Source: Tritrichomonas musculus | Taxonomy: Eukaryota > Parabasalia > Tritrichomonadida > Tritrichomonadidae | Assembly (NCBI GenBank): GCA_039105265.1 | Contig: JAPFFF010000344.1 | Coordinates: 1 to 25,447 of the forward strand | Direction of reading: 5' to 3' | DNA length: 25,447 bases | Shown here: piece by piece, positions 8,208-16,227 of the stretch | How positions within the stretch are numbered: the stretch's first letter is position 1 | How the letters are laid out: the number at the start of each line of letters is the position of its first letter | Position numbers and translations under genes: made by a program | The notes under the pieces: model-generated | What the model was told of the DNA's origin: nothing | Seen by the model: only the letters and a program-made list of their open reading frames with translations | The model's database searches: none

Positions 8208-9764
8208 ATGAGCTATAAATCTCCGAAGCGTCCAAATACTAAAAAGCAACCACCACCAGCAGCAGCACCACCAGCAGAGGTTAGCGATGATGATGATGAT
8301 GGTAATGTCCAAGCACCGGGTGTTGATGATAACAACAACGATAGACCAACACGATATGAATATATTAGGACACCTGTCAAACACGTTAGTAAACCTAATC
8401 TAAAATTCACCCAACAAATACAAAAATCGCCATTCAAACCAATATCCAGATTCAATGAAGATAATGCATATGAATATGTTATGCAAGAGGTTGAACCACC
8501 AAGTGCTACCGTAGGTAGACGCAATGGCAAAGACTATGAGAATGTCAAAGGTCGTTTAGGCCAATTCGGCAATCTCTCACTCACAGGCGATTCATCAACC
8601 TTCAAGAAGAACTTCCTAGATATGATTATAAACGGCAATTACCGGGTTAAGTACATTCCATCAGCTGCAGCACGTGATACCGCAAAGGAGTATTGTATGA
8701 ACCACCTCGATGAAACTGGAGTTCCCAAGTACAGATTATTACCAACCAATTCCAACGACCCATTAGGAAATCGTATTACAGACCTCAATGGTGACAAGGT
8801 TGATGATATCGTATTGGTTGACAAACGCGGCATTCCAGCTATTGTCAACGGATACAAATTAGTTCATGCATCACCCTATAAGAAGGCCTGGAAAACCATT
8901 TGTGATACAAAGGCTAAGCGTCAAGCCAAGCCATTCAATGTATGGCTCAAGGAGCAATTCGATAAGGATATTACCAAGGTCGATTGGGAGCGTGGTGAAT
9001 ATAAATTGACTAAATCCGTGGCATTGACTACTCTAGAAAAGGCATATGGTGAATCCGGTATTGGAAAGGCACGTATGAGCAAGCGCTTATCACCTAACAG
9101 CTATTGGGCATCCCTGTTCTCGCATATATGGAATGTATTCTGGGGCCAGGATAAACTTCAAGATTGGCTCGAACTCAAGAAGTTGACCAATTTCCTAGCC
9201 GTATGCAACGCCATATATATTTACTACTTCGACCTCCCTGCGAAAAGTACTATAGAGCAAAGGCATAATGACAAGTCATTCAACTACCCAAGCTGGTCCA
9301 ATTGGAAGAGCACTCATAAGTCGGAGTATATGCAGATAGTTGGTCCCATGATCGAGGAATGGATTAAACTCATTGACCAAGTAGCTGACCGCAAGACTGG
9401 TGCTCTAAAGGATGCGGAAATACCTGATGAAATTCTCGAAATGCTAGAACAGATTGAACAAATAGTATTCCTATGGGGATTTAATACCACTTTCGATGAG
9501 GGAACCGTACCTCGAACTGATGATCAAGGCAAGCGAACACCTGCAGCATTTGAAAATCTACTTATATACGTAAATACCAGTTCTCCAATCGCGGTGAAGG
9601 AAGTTCGTGATTCATTTATTGACAACATCAACCAGTTGATTGACTATGAATTCTATGGAGCGAAAAGCGGATACCTTGAGATGAAAGCCAAAAATAAGGA
9701 GGCTAGGGATGCTAGGAAAGCGAGTGCAAGTCGATTTGAAATCGTATATGGTGGTCAACAATAG
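8208..9764 (+). CDS. Tlr6F-like protein of Polinton elements, 518 aa
   Basis: The start is the first ATG in the frame, behind a T-run. Residues 1-65 are low-complexity (Lys/Pro/Ala, then an Asp run) and probably disordered. The folded part begins at about residue 100. It contains RITDLNGDKVDDIVLVD followed by RGIPAIVNGYKLV, which I recognise as the signature of the Tlr6F family first named from the Tetrahymena Tlr element and common in Polinton-like elements. The second half is helical and rich in Trp and charged residues (WLKEQFDKDI, WASLFSHIWNVFWGQ). The function of the family is unknown; its presence across these elements suggests replication or virion assembly. It converges with the 493-aa gene, the stops being 7 bases apart. 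Confidence 0.6.
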   Translation: MSYKSPKRPNTKKQPPPAAAPPAEVSDDDDDGNVQAPGVDDNNNDRPTRYEYIRTPVKHVSKPNLKFTQQIQKSPFKPISRFNEDNAYEYVMQEVEPPSATVGRRNGKDYENVKGRLGQFGNLSLTGDSSTFKKNFLDMIINGNYRVKYIPSAAARDTAKEYCMNHLDETGVPKYRLLPTNSNDPLGNRITDLNGDKVDDIVLVDKRGIPAIVNGYKLVHASPYKKAWKTICDTKAKRQAKPFNVWLKEQFDKDITKVDWERGEYKLTKSVALTTLEKAYGESGIGKARMSKRLSPNSYWASLFSHIWNVFWGQDKLQDWLELKKLTNFLAVCNAIYIYYFDLPAKSTIEQRHNDKSFNYPSWSNWKSTHKSEYMQIVGPMIEEWIKLIDQVADRKTGALKDAEIPDEILEMLEQIEQIVFLWGFNTTFDEGTVPRTDDQGKRTPAAFENLLIYVNTSSPIAVKEVRDSFIDNINQLIDYEFYGAKSGYLEMKAKNKEARDARKASASRFEIVYGGQQ

Positions 9765-9777
9765 GTATATACTATTG
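9759..9777. terminator. Palindrome spanning two convergent stop codons
   Basis: CAATA-GGTATATAC-TATTG pairs CAATA with TATTG around an inner GTATATAC palindrome. The stops of the Tlr6F-like gene (9762-9764) and of the 493-aa gene (9772-9774) both fall within it. A 3'-end signal used in both directions is inferred. Confidence 0.4.
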
Positions 9778-11253
9778 CTTGAATCGGTCAAAGAAATTCT
9801 CACGCTTTTGGCTGGGTTTGGATATTATTTTTGCATTGCGTTTATGCCTACGAGGTGGTTGGGGTTCAGGTTCACGTTCAGGCTCCTCCTCCTCATATTG
9901 AGAACTTAGCTCCTGCTCACTATATTCAGGAAGTGTTCCATACTCACGACTACTCTCATACTCAAATGTGGTGTCCATGGTATTCCCCTTGAATTGTGGT
10001 GTGAATTTCTCCCGATATGGTTTAAATGATTTACCAAATTTCACAGACTGCGATGTCTTCACTGAACTGGAATGCTTTCTAGATGAAGTACGAAGTACCT
10101 TCTGCTCAGGTGTTCTAGTATTGGAGTTATCTTGTGATTCCTGCTCACGAGTCCTGTCTCTAAGTCCATTACGATACAGACTGTGCTGTCTACGTGAACT
10201 ACTTCGTGGAGCATAATCATCATCAACATTTGATTCACTAGAATACTCATCATCGCTCCTAGTGTCGAGCCTCTGCGAGTAACCACTCTGCGAGTCATAT
10301 GTACTTCTAGGATTGAGAGTTTGAGCGTCACCCTGATATTTTTGATATTTATATGACTGCTTGCGTCGTATATCAGTCATCGCACGTTTCCCAACTCGAT
10401 ATTCTTGGAGTGAACCATTTGTTTTTCGAGCAACAACGGACTTCGTACCTGGTCTCTTATCGGTAGACATATATACACCACTTGGACTAATTTTATTTTG
10501 ATTTCTCACCTGATAATCCCTATACTCAGCTTCATGCGGGTCATATGTATTTTGTTCATTATCACTACTCTCACTAGCCTCATCCGTGTAATCATTACAT
10601 ATAAGTTTTTGTCGAGGGTGATATGATGTGTGTTCATGATACCAATCCTTAGTTTTTTTCTCAAATGGGGCAGTCCCATTATTAACCAAAATATTTTTAC
10701 TAGGTGGAGACTTACTAAAAACTTCATCGCTTGAGAATGAAAATTGAATGGGTTTTGGACGACTATCTTGTTGAGCTGTCTGGTTTGACGGGTATAAAGG
10801 ATCTTGTTCAAAACAATATATTTCTGGTAGAAGCAAATGATTTGAATAAACCGCTATCTCAAACCCTATAACATAATCACCAGGTCTTTTAGTTGTGTTT
10901 GCAAGAACAGTTTCCTTGAAAATATTTCTGTGATAGGCGATATACGATTTTGGATAAAGTTTATGATTATTGGGTCCTCGAACTAGTATCATACAAAAGT
11001 CATTCGCTGATGGCACATATCTAGATTCCCATATGTATGTAGGAACTTTTTCATGTGATGTCATTGTGAATGTAGCTCCATTTTTATCAATCGTGTAGTC
11101 ATGAACGACTGGTGGTGGAACTAAATCACGTGGGAAATATAATTTAGTAGATTTATCGACATCAAGGTATACCGCTGATAAATATTTTGAATATTTTAAT
11201 TCACGATATTGACCTGGTTTCAATGTATAAACCTCAAAGTAGTCATCATTCAT
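9772..11253 (-). CDS. Hypothetical protein, 493 aa, folded N-terminus and charged tail
   Basis: I do not recognise this protein. The ATG at 11253 follows a perfect TTTATTTTTG. Residues 1-150 look globular and beta-rich (YFEVYTLKPGQYRELKYSKYL, SRYVPSANDFCMILVRG, YVIGFEIAVY). From about residue 155 the protein is low-complexity: Ser, Arg, Glu, Gln and Tyr dominate, with clusters such as SSSRRQHS, EEEEPEREPEPQPPRRHKRN and the basic C-terminus KPSQKRENFFDRFKQ. Such a domain plus a disordered charged tail would suit a virion or DNA-binding structural protein; this is inference. It is the last gene of a minus-strand run beginning with the integrase. Confidence 0.75.
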   Translation of the reverse strand: MNDDYFEVYTLKPGQYRELKYSKYLSAVYLDVDKSTKLYFPRDLVPPPVVHDYTIDKNGATFTMTSHEKVPTYIWESRYVPSANDFCMILVRGPNNHKLYPKSYIAYHRNIFKETVLANTTKRPGDYVIGFEIAVYSNHLLLPEIYCFEQDPLYPSNQTAQQDSRPKPIQFSFSSDEVFSKSPPSKNILVNNGTAPFEKKTKDWYHEHTSYHPRQKLICNDYTDEASESSDNEQNTYDPHEAEYRDYQVRNQNKISPSGVYMSTDKRPGTKSVVARKTNGSLQEYRVGKRAMTDIRRKQSYKYQKYQGDAQTLNPRSTYDSQSGYSQRLDTRSDDEYSSESNVDDDYAPRSSSRRQHSLYRNGLRDRTREQESQDNSNTRTPEQKVLRTSSRKHSSSVKTSQSVKFGKSFKPYREKFTPQFKGNTMDTTFEYESSREYGTLPEYSEQELSSQYEEEEPEREPEPQPPRRHKRNAKIISKPSQKRENFFDRFKQ

Positions 11254-11258
11254 TTACC

Positions 11259-11268
11259 CAAAAATAAA
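11259..11268 (-). promoter_or_regulatory. TTTATTTTTG motif before the 493-aa gene
   Basis: An exact TTTATTTTTG on the minus strand ends five bases before the ATG at 11253. It is one of three exact copies of the consensus sitting directly before a gene. Confidence 0.55.
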
Positions 11269-11304
11269 CTCATTTAGAGGCTTATTCGGTAACCCAAGCA
11301 GGAA

Positions 11305-11317
11305 GCAATTTCATTGC
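11305..11317. terminator. Small hairpin after the 110-aa gene
   Basis: GCAAT-TTC-ATTGC is a perfect 5-bp stem in the 91-base gap between the 110-aa gene's stop and the 493-aa gene's start. It resembles the polB 3' hairpin (GCAA/TTGC) and may mark a transcript end. It is short and could be chance. Confidence 0.25.
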
Positions 11318-11344
11318 CGAGCGCTAGCGAACTGCATTCTATAT

Positions 11345-11677
11345 TCAATATATTAGCAAGCATGATAGCACGAATGCATCAGGTTTTATCTCATTGCCAT
11401 ACAGGTCTGTGAACCATATTTTGAAATCCCGCTTGGTCCTGTTGAGCATCTCATATTTGCGATACTTAGTTTGCCGCCTGTTGGCTAACATTATGAAGTG
11501 GTCGCAGTATGGGTCGAATTCAACAATGTCTGAGTGTACCATTAAATCACCGATTATGGTCTTATTTACGATAGCCCCTACATACTGCACTACGATGTAT
11601 TTCTTGTTGCGACTATATATGAAATCCTCAGGTAATGTAAATTCGGTGGTTTGCGTATGGAAATAGCGCTTTGGCAT
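11345..11677 (-). CDS. Small conserved-looking protein, 110 aa
   Basis: The gene starts at an ATG at 11677, three bases after the integrase stop, with no room for its own motif, so it is probably read from the integrase transcript or from a site within that gene. The protein is beta-rich: YIVVQYVGAIV and HFIMLANRR, ending in RDFKIWFTDLYGNEIKPDAF and hydrophobic residues. An ending of the shape F-x-I-W-F-x-D-x-x-G-N-x-I resembles parts of viral capsid and spike proteins, so a small structural role is possible. That is inference from style, not from a recognised family. Confidence 0.65.
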   Translation of the reverse strand: MPKRYFHTQTTEFTLPEDFIYSRNKKYIVVQYVGAIVNKTIIGDLMVHSDIVEFDPYCDHFIMLANRRQTKYRKYEMLNRTKRDFKIWFTDLYGNEIKPDAFVLSCLLIY

Positions 11678-11680
11678 TTA

Positions 11681-12943
11681 TTAGATAGCAAAGTACTGCT
11701 TATAGTCTTCACCTAGTGATTCATAATTGGGTGCCACGAATCGGGTGTACATGATGGGGATTGTTATAGTAGCTCGCTCATCATCAGTCATTGGCGTTCG
11801 ACCAGTTTTGGTTTTGATATACGGCACATAGAACGCAGTTCCTGCTTGCTTATCAGCATTCAACTGGAATCTACGATATGGGTTCAGCAATTTGCATTCG
11901 ACGTTCCCATTATGGTATCTTATGAATTCAGCAATCTCATTGAACACACGCCTCTGCTTCTCATGCTTCTTCTCAGTTTTGGATGTATCGTAATGGATCA
12001 ATATGATATTACCCTTGTGATAGCTCAGTAGACCATCCATTTGCATATTATTTTTGATTCGACGTAGCCTCCGTTGGCAATCCCTGATGTATCTCCATTC
12101 CAAATCAGGGTTGTGCTGCATTTGATTGGGTGTATAGTATATCCACTTAGGCTCTTTAGCCAGATACTGGTCATAATACTCATCATCTCGATAATTGGGA
12201 TTGGGCATTCGTAGAGAACGATGCGGTGTGTTGTTATAGTAGTGGACCATCTGTTGCATCAGGAAAGGGTCTCCAATTCGACGATTATCTAAACCGAATG
12301 CATTGCGGAGTGTCCTAATGGTTGCATCAACGATTTTGTGAGAGTTGCTATGTTTGGATTTATTAACGATCAGTGCATTTTTATTGAATAGCACATTTTT
12401 AGTGCCATTGGCTATTTCCCTATTTTCATCAGTTTGATTTGCCACATCAAGCACTTTTAGTAGATTATTTTCACCATCACATTTGATGGTATTAAATTTG
12501 AAGTCATCATATTTATCGAGAATGATTTTGGCGTATGCATCCTTAATGGTATCAGCTAGTTTGTCCTTAAGCGGTTCCACAATTAGATATCGCGTGTTGA
12601 CATTCACCATGATGAGGTAAATGGTTTCATGGGGTACCAATTTATAACCAGGAGGTATTCCATGTTCCTTCGTAGTGTACTTCACAAACATCAAATCGAC
12701 CTCCCAGCAGCCAGGTTCAAATGAGAAATCCGGTTTTGAATAAGAATTACATGGTTTCAATTTGAAGTCCTTAACGAATGGTTCATGATGATACTCGGGG
12801 TTGACGATAAACAGTGATGGGTCCAATTTTGATATTTTAGATTTGAATGGGTACTTGAGCAATGACTTGTACTCATTATCGAATATCTTGAATGATTTCT
12901 TGTTATCAGTCATCCCCTGTGGGACTGAGAGCTTGTGCATCAT
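11681..12943 (-). CDS. int: Polinton integrase (retroviral-type rve family)
   Basis: This enzyme inserts the element's ends into host DNA. The 420-aa frame starts at either of two tandem ATGs (12943 or 12940) behind TTATTTTTG. The RNase H-like core shows WEVDLMF with D83, strands YLIMVNVNTRYLIVEPL at about 109-125, then TIKCDGE with D156, and a final helix of the type HKIVDATIRTLRNAFG near residue 207, where this family keeps its last catalytic acid. After the core come NNTPHRSLR, typical of retroviral-type integrases, and a C-terminal SH3-like segment (KGNIILIHYD, about residue 310) as in Polinton and Ty3-type enzymes. It leads a minus-strand run with the 110-aa and 493-aa genes. Confidence 0.92.
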   Translation of the reverse strand: MMHKLSVPQGMTDNKKSFKIFDNEYKSLLKYPFKSKISKLDPSLFIVNPEYHHEPFVKDFKLKPCNSYSKPDFSFEPGCWEVDLMFVKYTTKEHGIPPGYKLVPHETIYLIMVNVNTRYLIVEPLKDKLADTIKDAYAKIILDKYDDFKFNTIKCDGENNLLKVLDVANQTDENREIANGTKNVLFNKNALIVNKSKHSNSHKIVDATIRTLRNAFGLDNRRIGDPFLMQQMVHYYNNTPHRSLRMPNPNYRDDEYYDQYLAKEPKWIYYTPNQMQHNPDLEWRYIRDCQRRLRRIKNNMQMDGLLSYHKGNIILIHYDTSKTEKKHEKQRRVFNEIAEFIRYHNGNVECKLLNPYRRFQLNADKQAGTAFYVPYIKTKTGRTPMTDDERATITIPIMYTRFVAPNYESLGEDYKQYFAI

Positions 12944-12951
12944 TTAATGTG

Positions 12952-12960
12952 CAAAAATAA
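12952..12960 (-). promoter_or_regulatory. TTATTTTTG motif before the integrase
   Basis: TTATTTTTG on the minus strand ends eight bases before the ATG at 12943. It matches the recurring start-proximal motif. Confidence 0.55.
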
Positions 12961-13014
12961 TGGTCTCAATCGGGAGTATGGAATACATCCTAGCAATATT
13001 ACGACCCTGGGAAT

Positions 13015-13248
13015 TTAATGGTTATCGCTTGATAATTCAGCTAACTCATTCTCGAGTTTGGCAACCTTTTCCTTCAAACTATTAATATCTTCAATCAGTG
13101 ATTCACGAACGGCAAGACCATTGCTACCCAGCATGCCACCTTTGATGTTATTGAGATGACCCTTATACAAATAGCACTTCTCCTTGAGATCATGCTTGAT
13201 GCGCTTCAACTCTGGAATCTCTTTCTTGTATTCACTCAATTCAGTCAT
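13015..13248 (-). CDS. Small coiled-coil protein, 77 aa
   Basis: The sequence is strongly helical and charged: EYKKEIPELKRIKHDLKEKC and, at residues 48-73, LIEDINSLKEKVAKLENELAEL, with leucine/isoleucine/valine at heptad spacing. A Gly-rich hinge (IKGGMLGSNG) at about 35-44 separates the two helices. It is probably a dimer or trimer former, perhaps a capsid cement or scaffold part; no family is recognised. The ATG at 13248 lies back-to-back with the plus-strand gene at 13283. Confidence 0.7.
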   Translation of the reverse strand: MTELSEYKKEIPELKRIKHDLKEKCYLYKGHLNNIKGGMLGSNGLAVRESLIEDINSLKEKVAKLENELAELSSDNH

Positions 13249-13282
13249 TTAGATACGAAAAAAAGTGTTTTTTCAAGATTAA
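13249..13282. promoter_or_regulatory. 34-base divergent promoter
   Basis: Between two opposed ATGs lie an A7 run (13258-13264, T-rich on the minus strand) and T6 (13268-13273) on the plus strand. Each is about 10 bases from its ATG, giving a mirror-like layout. Confidence 0.5.
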
Positions 13283-13510
13283 ATGTCTTATGAGGAACGC
13301 CGTGTATTAAAAGATTCTAATGGGCTTACGTATTTCAATCACCTGGAACGCCACATGCGAAATATGCGAACCATGAGTTGTACCAAACCTACAATCCAAA
13401 AATATGAAGATAAGGGGTGTATTATACATGACCCAGTTATTAAATCAACATCATCAGCGATACACCACTCGCTCAATCACCAGGTAGTCCCAAATAATTC
13501 AAAAATTTAA
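13283..13510 (+). CDS. Hypothetical protein, 75 aa
   Basis: I do not recognise this short polar protein. It starts at an ATG 10 bases after a T6 run. It is rich in His, Met, Arg and Ser (FNHLERHMRNMRTMSC, TSSAIHHSLNHQVVPNN) and has no membrane span. It is the only plus-strand gene in a minus-strand block. Support comes from the divergent promoter arrangement and from the fact that its stop overlaps the stop of the convergent 153-aa gene, a pattern seen again at 17979-17982. Confidence 0.5.
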   Translation: MSYEERRVLKDSNGLTYFNHLERHMRNMRTMSCTKPTIQKYEDKGCIIHDPVIKSTSSAIHHSLNHQVVPNNSKI

Positions 13511-13968
13511 TGTCTTAGGAGGTTGTTCACAGCATCAGTACATTCATTCACAGTATTGGTGAGCTGATTTATTTTTGTAGTGATCATGCCAATGGTGTTC
13601 TCCAAAGTGGTAATCCGTTTGGAATACGAATCTAATGATGACTGCAATACATTTATGTCAGCTCGAATGTTTGCAAATTGGATCTCCACGAGGTTATCGT
13701 TATCGGCTTGCTTAGAGATTTTCTTGAGAAACACATTATTGGAGCCATCCTTGCCGGTGCGTTTGGTAATCCTGTACTCACACTCAGGGGTGATAATTTT
13801 GTAGGTTTTATTGAGATAATTGGTGGTCTTCTCATTGAACATATCTTTGTACTTCTGGTAGAACAGGTCGAACTCCTCTACTGAGTTGAACGTACGCTGC
13901 TCCAGCTTATTATCGTTTATGACCTTAATATCGCATTGGGCTAAATGTTTCACATTATCTGTATTCAT
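13507..13968 (-). CDS. Coiled-coil protein, 153 aa
   Basis: The ATG at 13968 follows an exact TTTATTTTTG. Residues 1-95 form a mixed domain (VKHLAQCDIKVINDNKLEQR, ECEYRITKRTGKDGSNNVFLKK). Residues 97-150 form a heptad-type coiled coil (FANIRADINVLQSSLDSYS, ITTLENTIGMITTKINQLTN). The layout, a small head with a trimer-like stalk, is compatible with a minor fibre or capsid-associated protein; no family is recognised. Its stop overlaps the stop of the convergent 75-aa gene. Confidence 0.7.
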   Translation of the reverse strand: MNTDNVKHLAQCDIKVINDNKLEQRTFNSVEEFDLFYQKYKDMFNEKTTNYLNKTYKIITPECEYRITKRTGKDGSNNVFLKKISKQADNDNLVEIQFANIRADINVLQSSLDSYSKRITTLENTIGMITTKINQLTNTVNECTDAVNNLLRH

Positions 13969-13979
13969 TTCAAAACAGG

Positions 13980-13989
13980 CAAAAATAAA
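13980..13989 (-). promoter_or_regulatory. TTTATTTTTG motif before the 153-aa gene
   Basis: An exact copy of the motif on the minus strand ends 11 bases before the ATG at 13968. It lies in the 50-base gap between this gene and the stop of the 83-aa gene. Confidence 0.55.
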
Positions 13990-14018
13990 TTCATATGTAT
14001 GTGGATATTTGGTGATGA

Positions 14019-14270
14019 TTAAACTTTATCCAATATGGATTTACCTATTTCACCAGCCTTACCAACCGTTCCCAAACCTCTATCAATTGTATCAAGTAGT
14101 CCACCTGCACCAGGTATCAATCCTGCAATTGGTTTGACCCTATCAATGATTTGTCTACCAACATTGACAACTGTAGGTAGCTTATCAACAACTCTCTGCG
14201 CGACATTCCTGAGTGTAGATCCCACTTTGCGGAATCCATCTTTTATCTTCCTGAAGATACCAATGCCCAT
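14019..14270 (-). CDS. Small amphipathic Gly-rich protein, 83 aa
   Basis: The start at 14270 (MGIGIFRKIKDGFRKVG) is preferred to the longer open frame because TTTTTTATATACC stands right before it. The protein alternates hydrophobic, Gly and basic residues: FRKIKDGFRKVGSTLRN, VVNVGRQIIDRVKPIAGLIP, GAGGLLDTIDRGLGTVGKAG. It is likely to form amphipathic helices that touch membranes. Small proteins of this kind, encoded beside the capsid gene, recall the membrane-lytic minor capsid proteins of adenovirus (pVI) and similar viruses. This is an analogy; I see no sequence match. It is divergent from the major capsid gene. Confidence 0.7.
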   Translation of the reverse strand: MGIGIFRKIKDGFRKVGSTLRNVAQRVVDKLPTVVNVGRQIIDRVKPIAGLIPGAGGLLDTIDRGLGTVGKAGEIGKSILDKV

Positions 14271-14316
14271 TTGGTATATAAAAAAATGTGATTTCCTGGT
14301 TTTTTCCAAGGTACAA
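14271..14316. promoter_or_regulatory. Divergent promoter of the major capsid and 83-aa genes
   Basis: The 46-base gap carries A7 preceded by TATATA (a T-rich signal on the minus strand, 14275-14286) and GGTTTTTTCC on the plus strand (14298-14307), each within about 15 bases of its ATG. Shared control of the two virion-type genes is inferred. Confidence 0.5.
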
Positions 14317-16185
14317 ATGAAATATAGGAACGAAAGAGCTCACAACTTGATGTACGAGGCTGGTAATGTTATGGAGACATTCCAGAAGATGAGAAACATT
14401 ATTAATACCAATGATGGTACCAGAAGCTTCTCATTTAGAACTGTTGATTGCCATGACCAACCAGCACCATTCCATCAAGGTCAGTACTCACAGATTTCAT
14501 TAACGCACCCCGACCACTTTATTAGTGATGTTGATAAAGGTTTCCTCACATTCCACATCAAACTTGATTTGCAATTGAACACCGATACTGCTAAATTACA
14601 ATTGATTGAAGATCCTGATAACCTCTACAAATTGTTTGTGGGATTCAAGTCCTCGAACCAATTATTCGACAGGCTGGAGATTCTCCATAACAATGTCAAT
14701 GTTGGATATCAGCAAAATGAATGCATTCGTGAGGGCTTCCTATACTCAGTTTTGAAACCAGAAACCGAGAAGAAACGCCGCAGATTCGTTCACAGCTTAT
14801 GGGAGAATGTTTCAAATTATAGTCAAACTCATGCAGGTGTTTATGTTAATCTCAATGATTTCAAAGCCAATGGGAAGACCACTACTGAATTCGATTTGAA
14901 TATACCATTTGATGACTTGCTTGCATTGCAGGCATTCGATTTATTCCCCAATGGAATCATTGGTGATTTATCTATTAGATTCCAAGTCAGTCCAGCAGGT
15001 CTTGTATGGGCAGTTATTGATCCATATACGGTTGCTGAAGCAAAGGCATTCTTGGAAGATGATGATCATATTACAATGAAGCAGTTGGAGCAATTGCGTG
15101 AGATCAAGGCTCGTGGTAAACTCAAGAGGCAATTTACGCAAATTGGTAATGAAGCACTTATACCAGGGGTATTCGATAATACAATCAAATTTAAGTACAA
15201 TATTTGTGCCGAACATGGAACTCCAGTTAATGATACACCAATTGAAATCACTTTCGAATTTACAGATGAGGAATATGAGAAATTCGGTATTAAGAAGACT
15301 ATGAATTTAAAGGAGATTGCACGCCATAATCCCGATTACACAGGTACTATTGAAGACTATATGACAATTGAAATCGTTGAAGAGAATAATGAACTTAAAT
15401 ATGAATCGCAACCGGCAACTCTCACCGTTAACCGAATGACTATCACTTTATGTAAATCCAACATGCAAGGATATGGTGTTTGTGAAGCCACTCGTGCGGG
15501 TATCGAATCCATATTACGTGAAGGACTGATAATTCCATCCCAAAAGGTAGATTATCATGCATTCCCAATTGCTGCTGCATCCAATGGAATCAAATCTACA
15601 TTGAATATCCCATTAATAAATGTCACAAGCATGTCATTATTGTTCCCCAAGCATCACAACGATTTGACCGTATTTGAGAATCCCGTTTACCAAAATTGTT
15701 ATTTGAATATTGGTGGTAAGAACTTCCCAGATGAGAATGTTAGTACCATTGGTGCTAGATTCTTCGAGAGTCAACTAACAGCTGGCGATTTGGATAGCAT
15801 CACACTCCAATGTACTAAGGAATTTGAGGATAGCTTCACTATGCCCAAGAATGATGTTGATGGAAATAGATATAAGAATACATTGAGTGATGCCACATCA
15901 TTTGTATTCAATGTCCAAACTGAGAGAGCATCTGCTGGATACTGTTATGATGGCTTAGATGGTGGCAAAGGTAATATCCAAATTCAAGTCAATGGTCAAC
16001 CAATATTCACTGGCAATAATGATACATATTATAATATTATTGAACCAAGTGGAGCTGTTGTTAGACCACCACCTGTACAACTCTGTTTATGTAGAGACAC
16101 ATACTTTAAGCTCTCACTCGATGGTCTTGAATATGTTGATGATGAATCACCAGCTGGCTCACAAGTTGACCCAGAAATGGCTTAA
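14317..16185 (+). CDS. Major capsid protein candidate (double jelly-roll type), 622 aa
   Basis: The start at 14317 is chosen because the longer open frame upstream is only the antisense of the 83-aa gene. The 622-aa length fits Polinton major capsid proteins. The sequence is beta-rich with many aromatic and Asn/Asp loops. It opens with a short helix (NVMETFQKMRNIIN) and then SFRTVDCHDQPAPFHQGQYS and LTFHIKLDLQL. Two similarly sized beta-rich halves can be seen: residues 40-230 and about 370-610, the second with QVDYHAFPIA-like strands and FNVQTERASAGYCYDG. Trimers of such a protein would form the capsid shell. The call rests on length, composition and its place between virion-type genes and the ATPase, as in other Polintons, not on a catalytic signature. 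Confidence 0.7.
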   Translation: MKYRNERAHNLMYEAGNVMETFQKMRNIINTNDGTRSFSFRTVDCHDQPAPFHQGQYSQISLTHPDHFISDVDKGFLTFHIKLDLQLNTDTAKLQLIEDPDNLYKLFVGFKSSNQLFDRLEILHNNVNVGYQQNECIREGFLYSVLKPETEKKRRRFVHSLWENVSNYSQTHAGVYVNLNDFKANGKTTTEFDLNIPFDDLLALQAFDLFPNGIIGDLSIRFQVSPAGLVWAVIDPYTVAEAKAFLEDDDHITMKQLEQLREIKARGKLKRQFTQIGNEALIPGVFDNTIKFKYNICAEHGTPVNDTPIEITFEFTDEEYEKFGIKKTMNLKEIARHNPDYTGTIEDYMTIEIVEENNELKYESQPATLTVNRMTITLCKSNMQGYGVCEATRAGIESILREGLIIPSQKVDYHAFPIAAASNGIKSTLNIPLINVTSMSLLFPKHHNDLTVFENPVYQNCYLNIGGKNFPDENVSTIGARFFESQLTAGDLDSITLQCTKEFEDSFTMPKNDVDGNRYKNTLSDATSFVFNVQTERASAGYCYDGLDGGKGNIQIQVNGQPIFTGNNDTYYNIIEPSGAVVRPPPVQLCLCRDTYFKLSLDGLEYVDDESPAGSQVDPEMA

Positions 16186-16209
16186 GAAATATAGCATTAG
16201 GGGTAAAAA

Positions 16210-16217
16210 TATTTTTG
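16210..16217 (+). promoter_or_regulatory. TATTTTTG motif before the Pro/Gln-rich gene
   Basis: TATTTTTG ends 10 bases before the ATG at 16228, in the 42-base gap after the capsid gene. Confidence 0.5.
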
Positions 16218-16227
16218 TACTTTGGAA

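Noticed and set aside
14035-14316. N-terminal extension of the major capsid frame
   Set aside because: It is only the open antisense of the 83-aa gene, and the ATG at 14317 has a T-rich signal in a divergent promoter.
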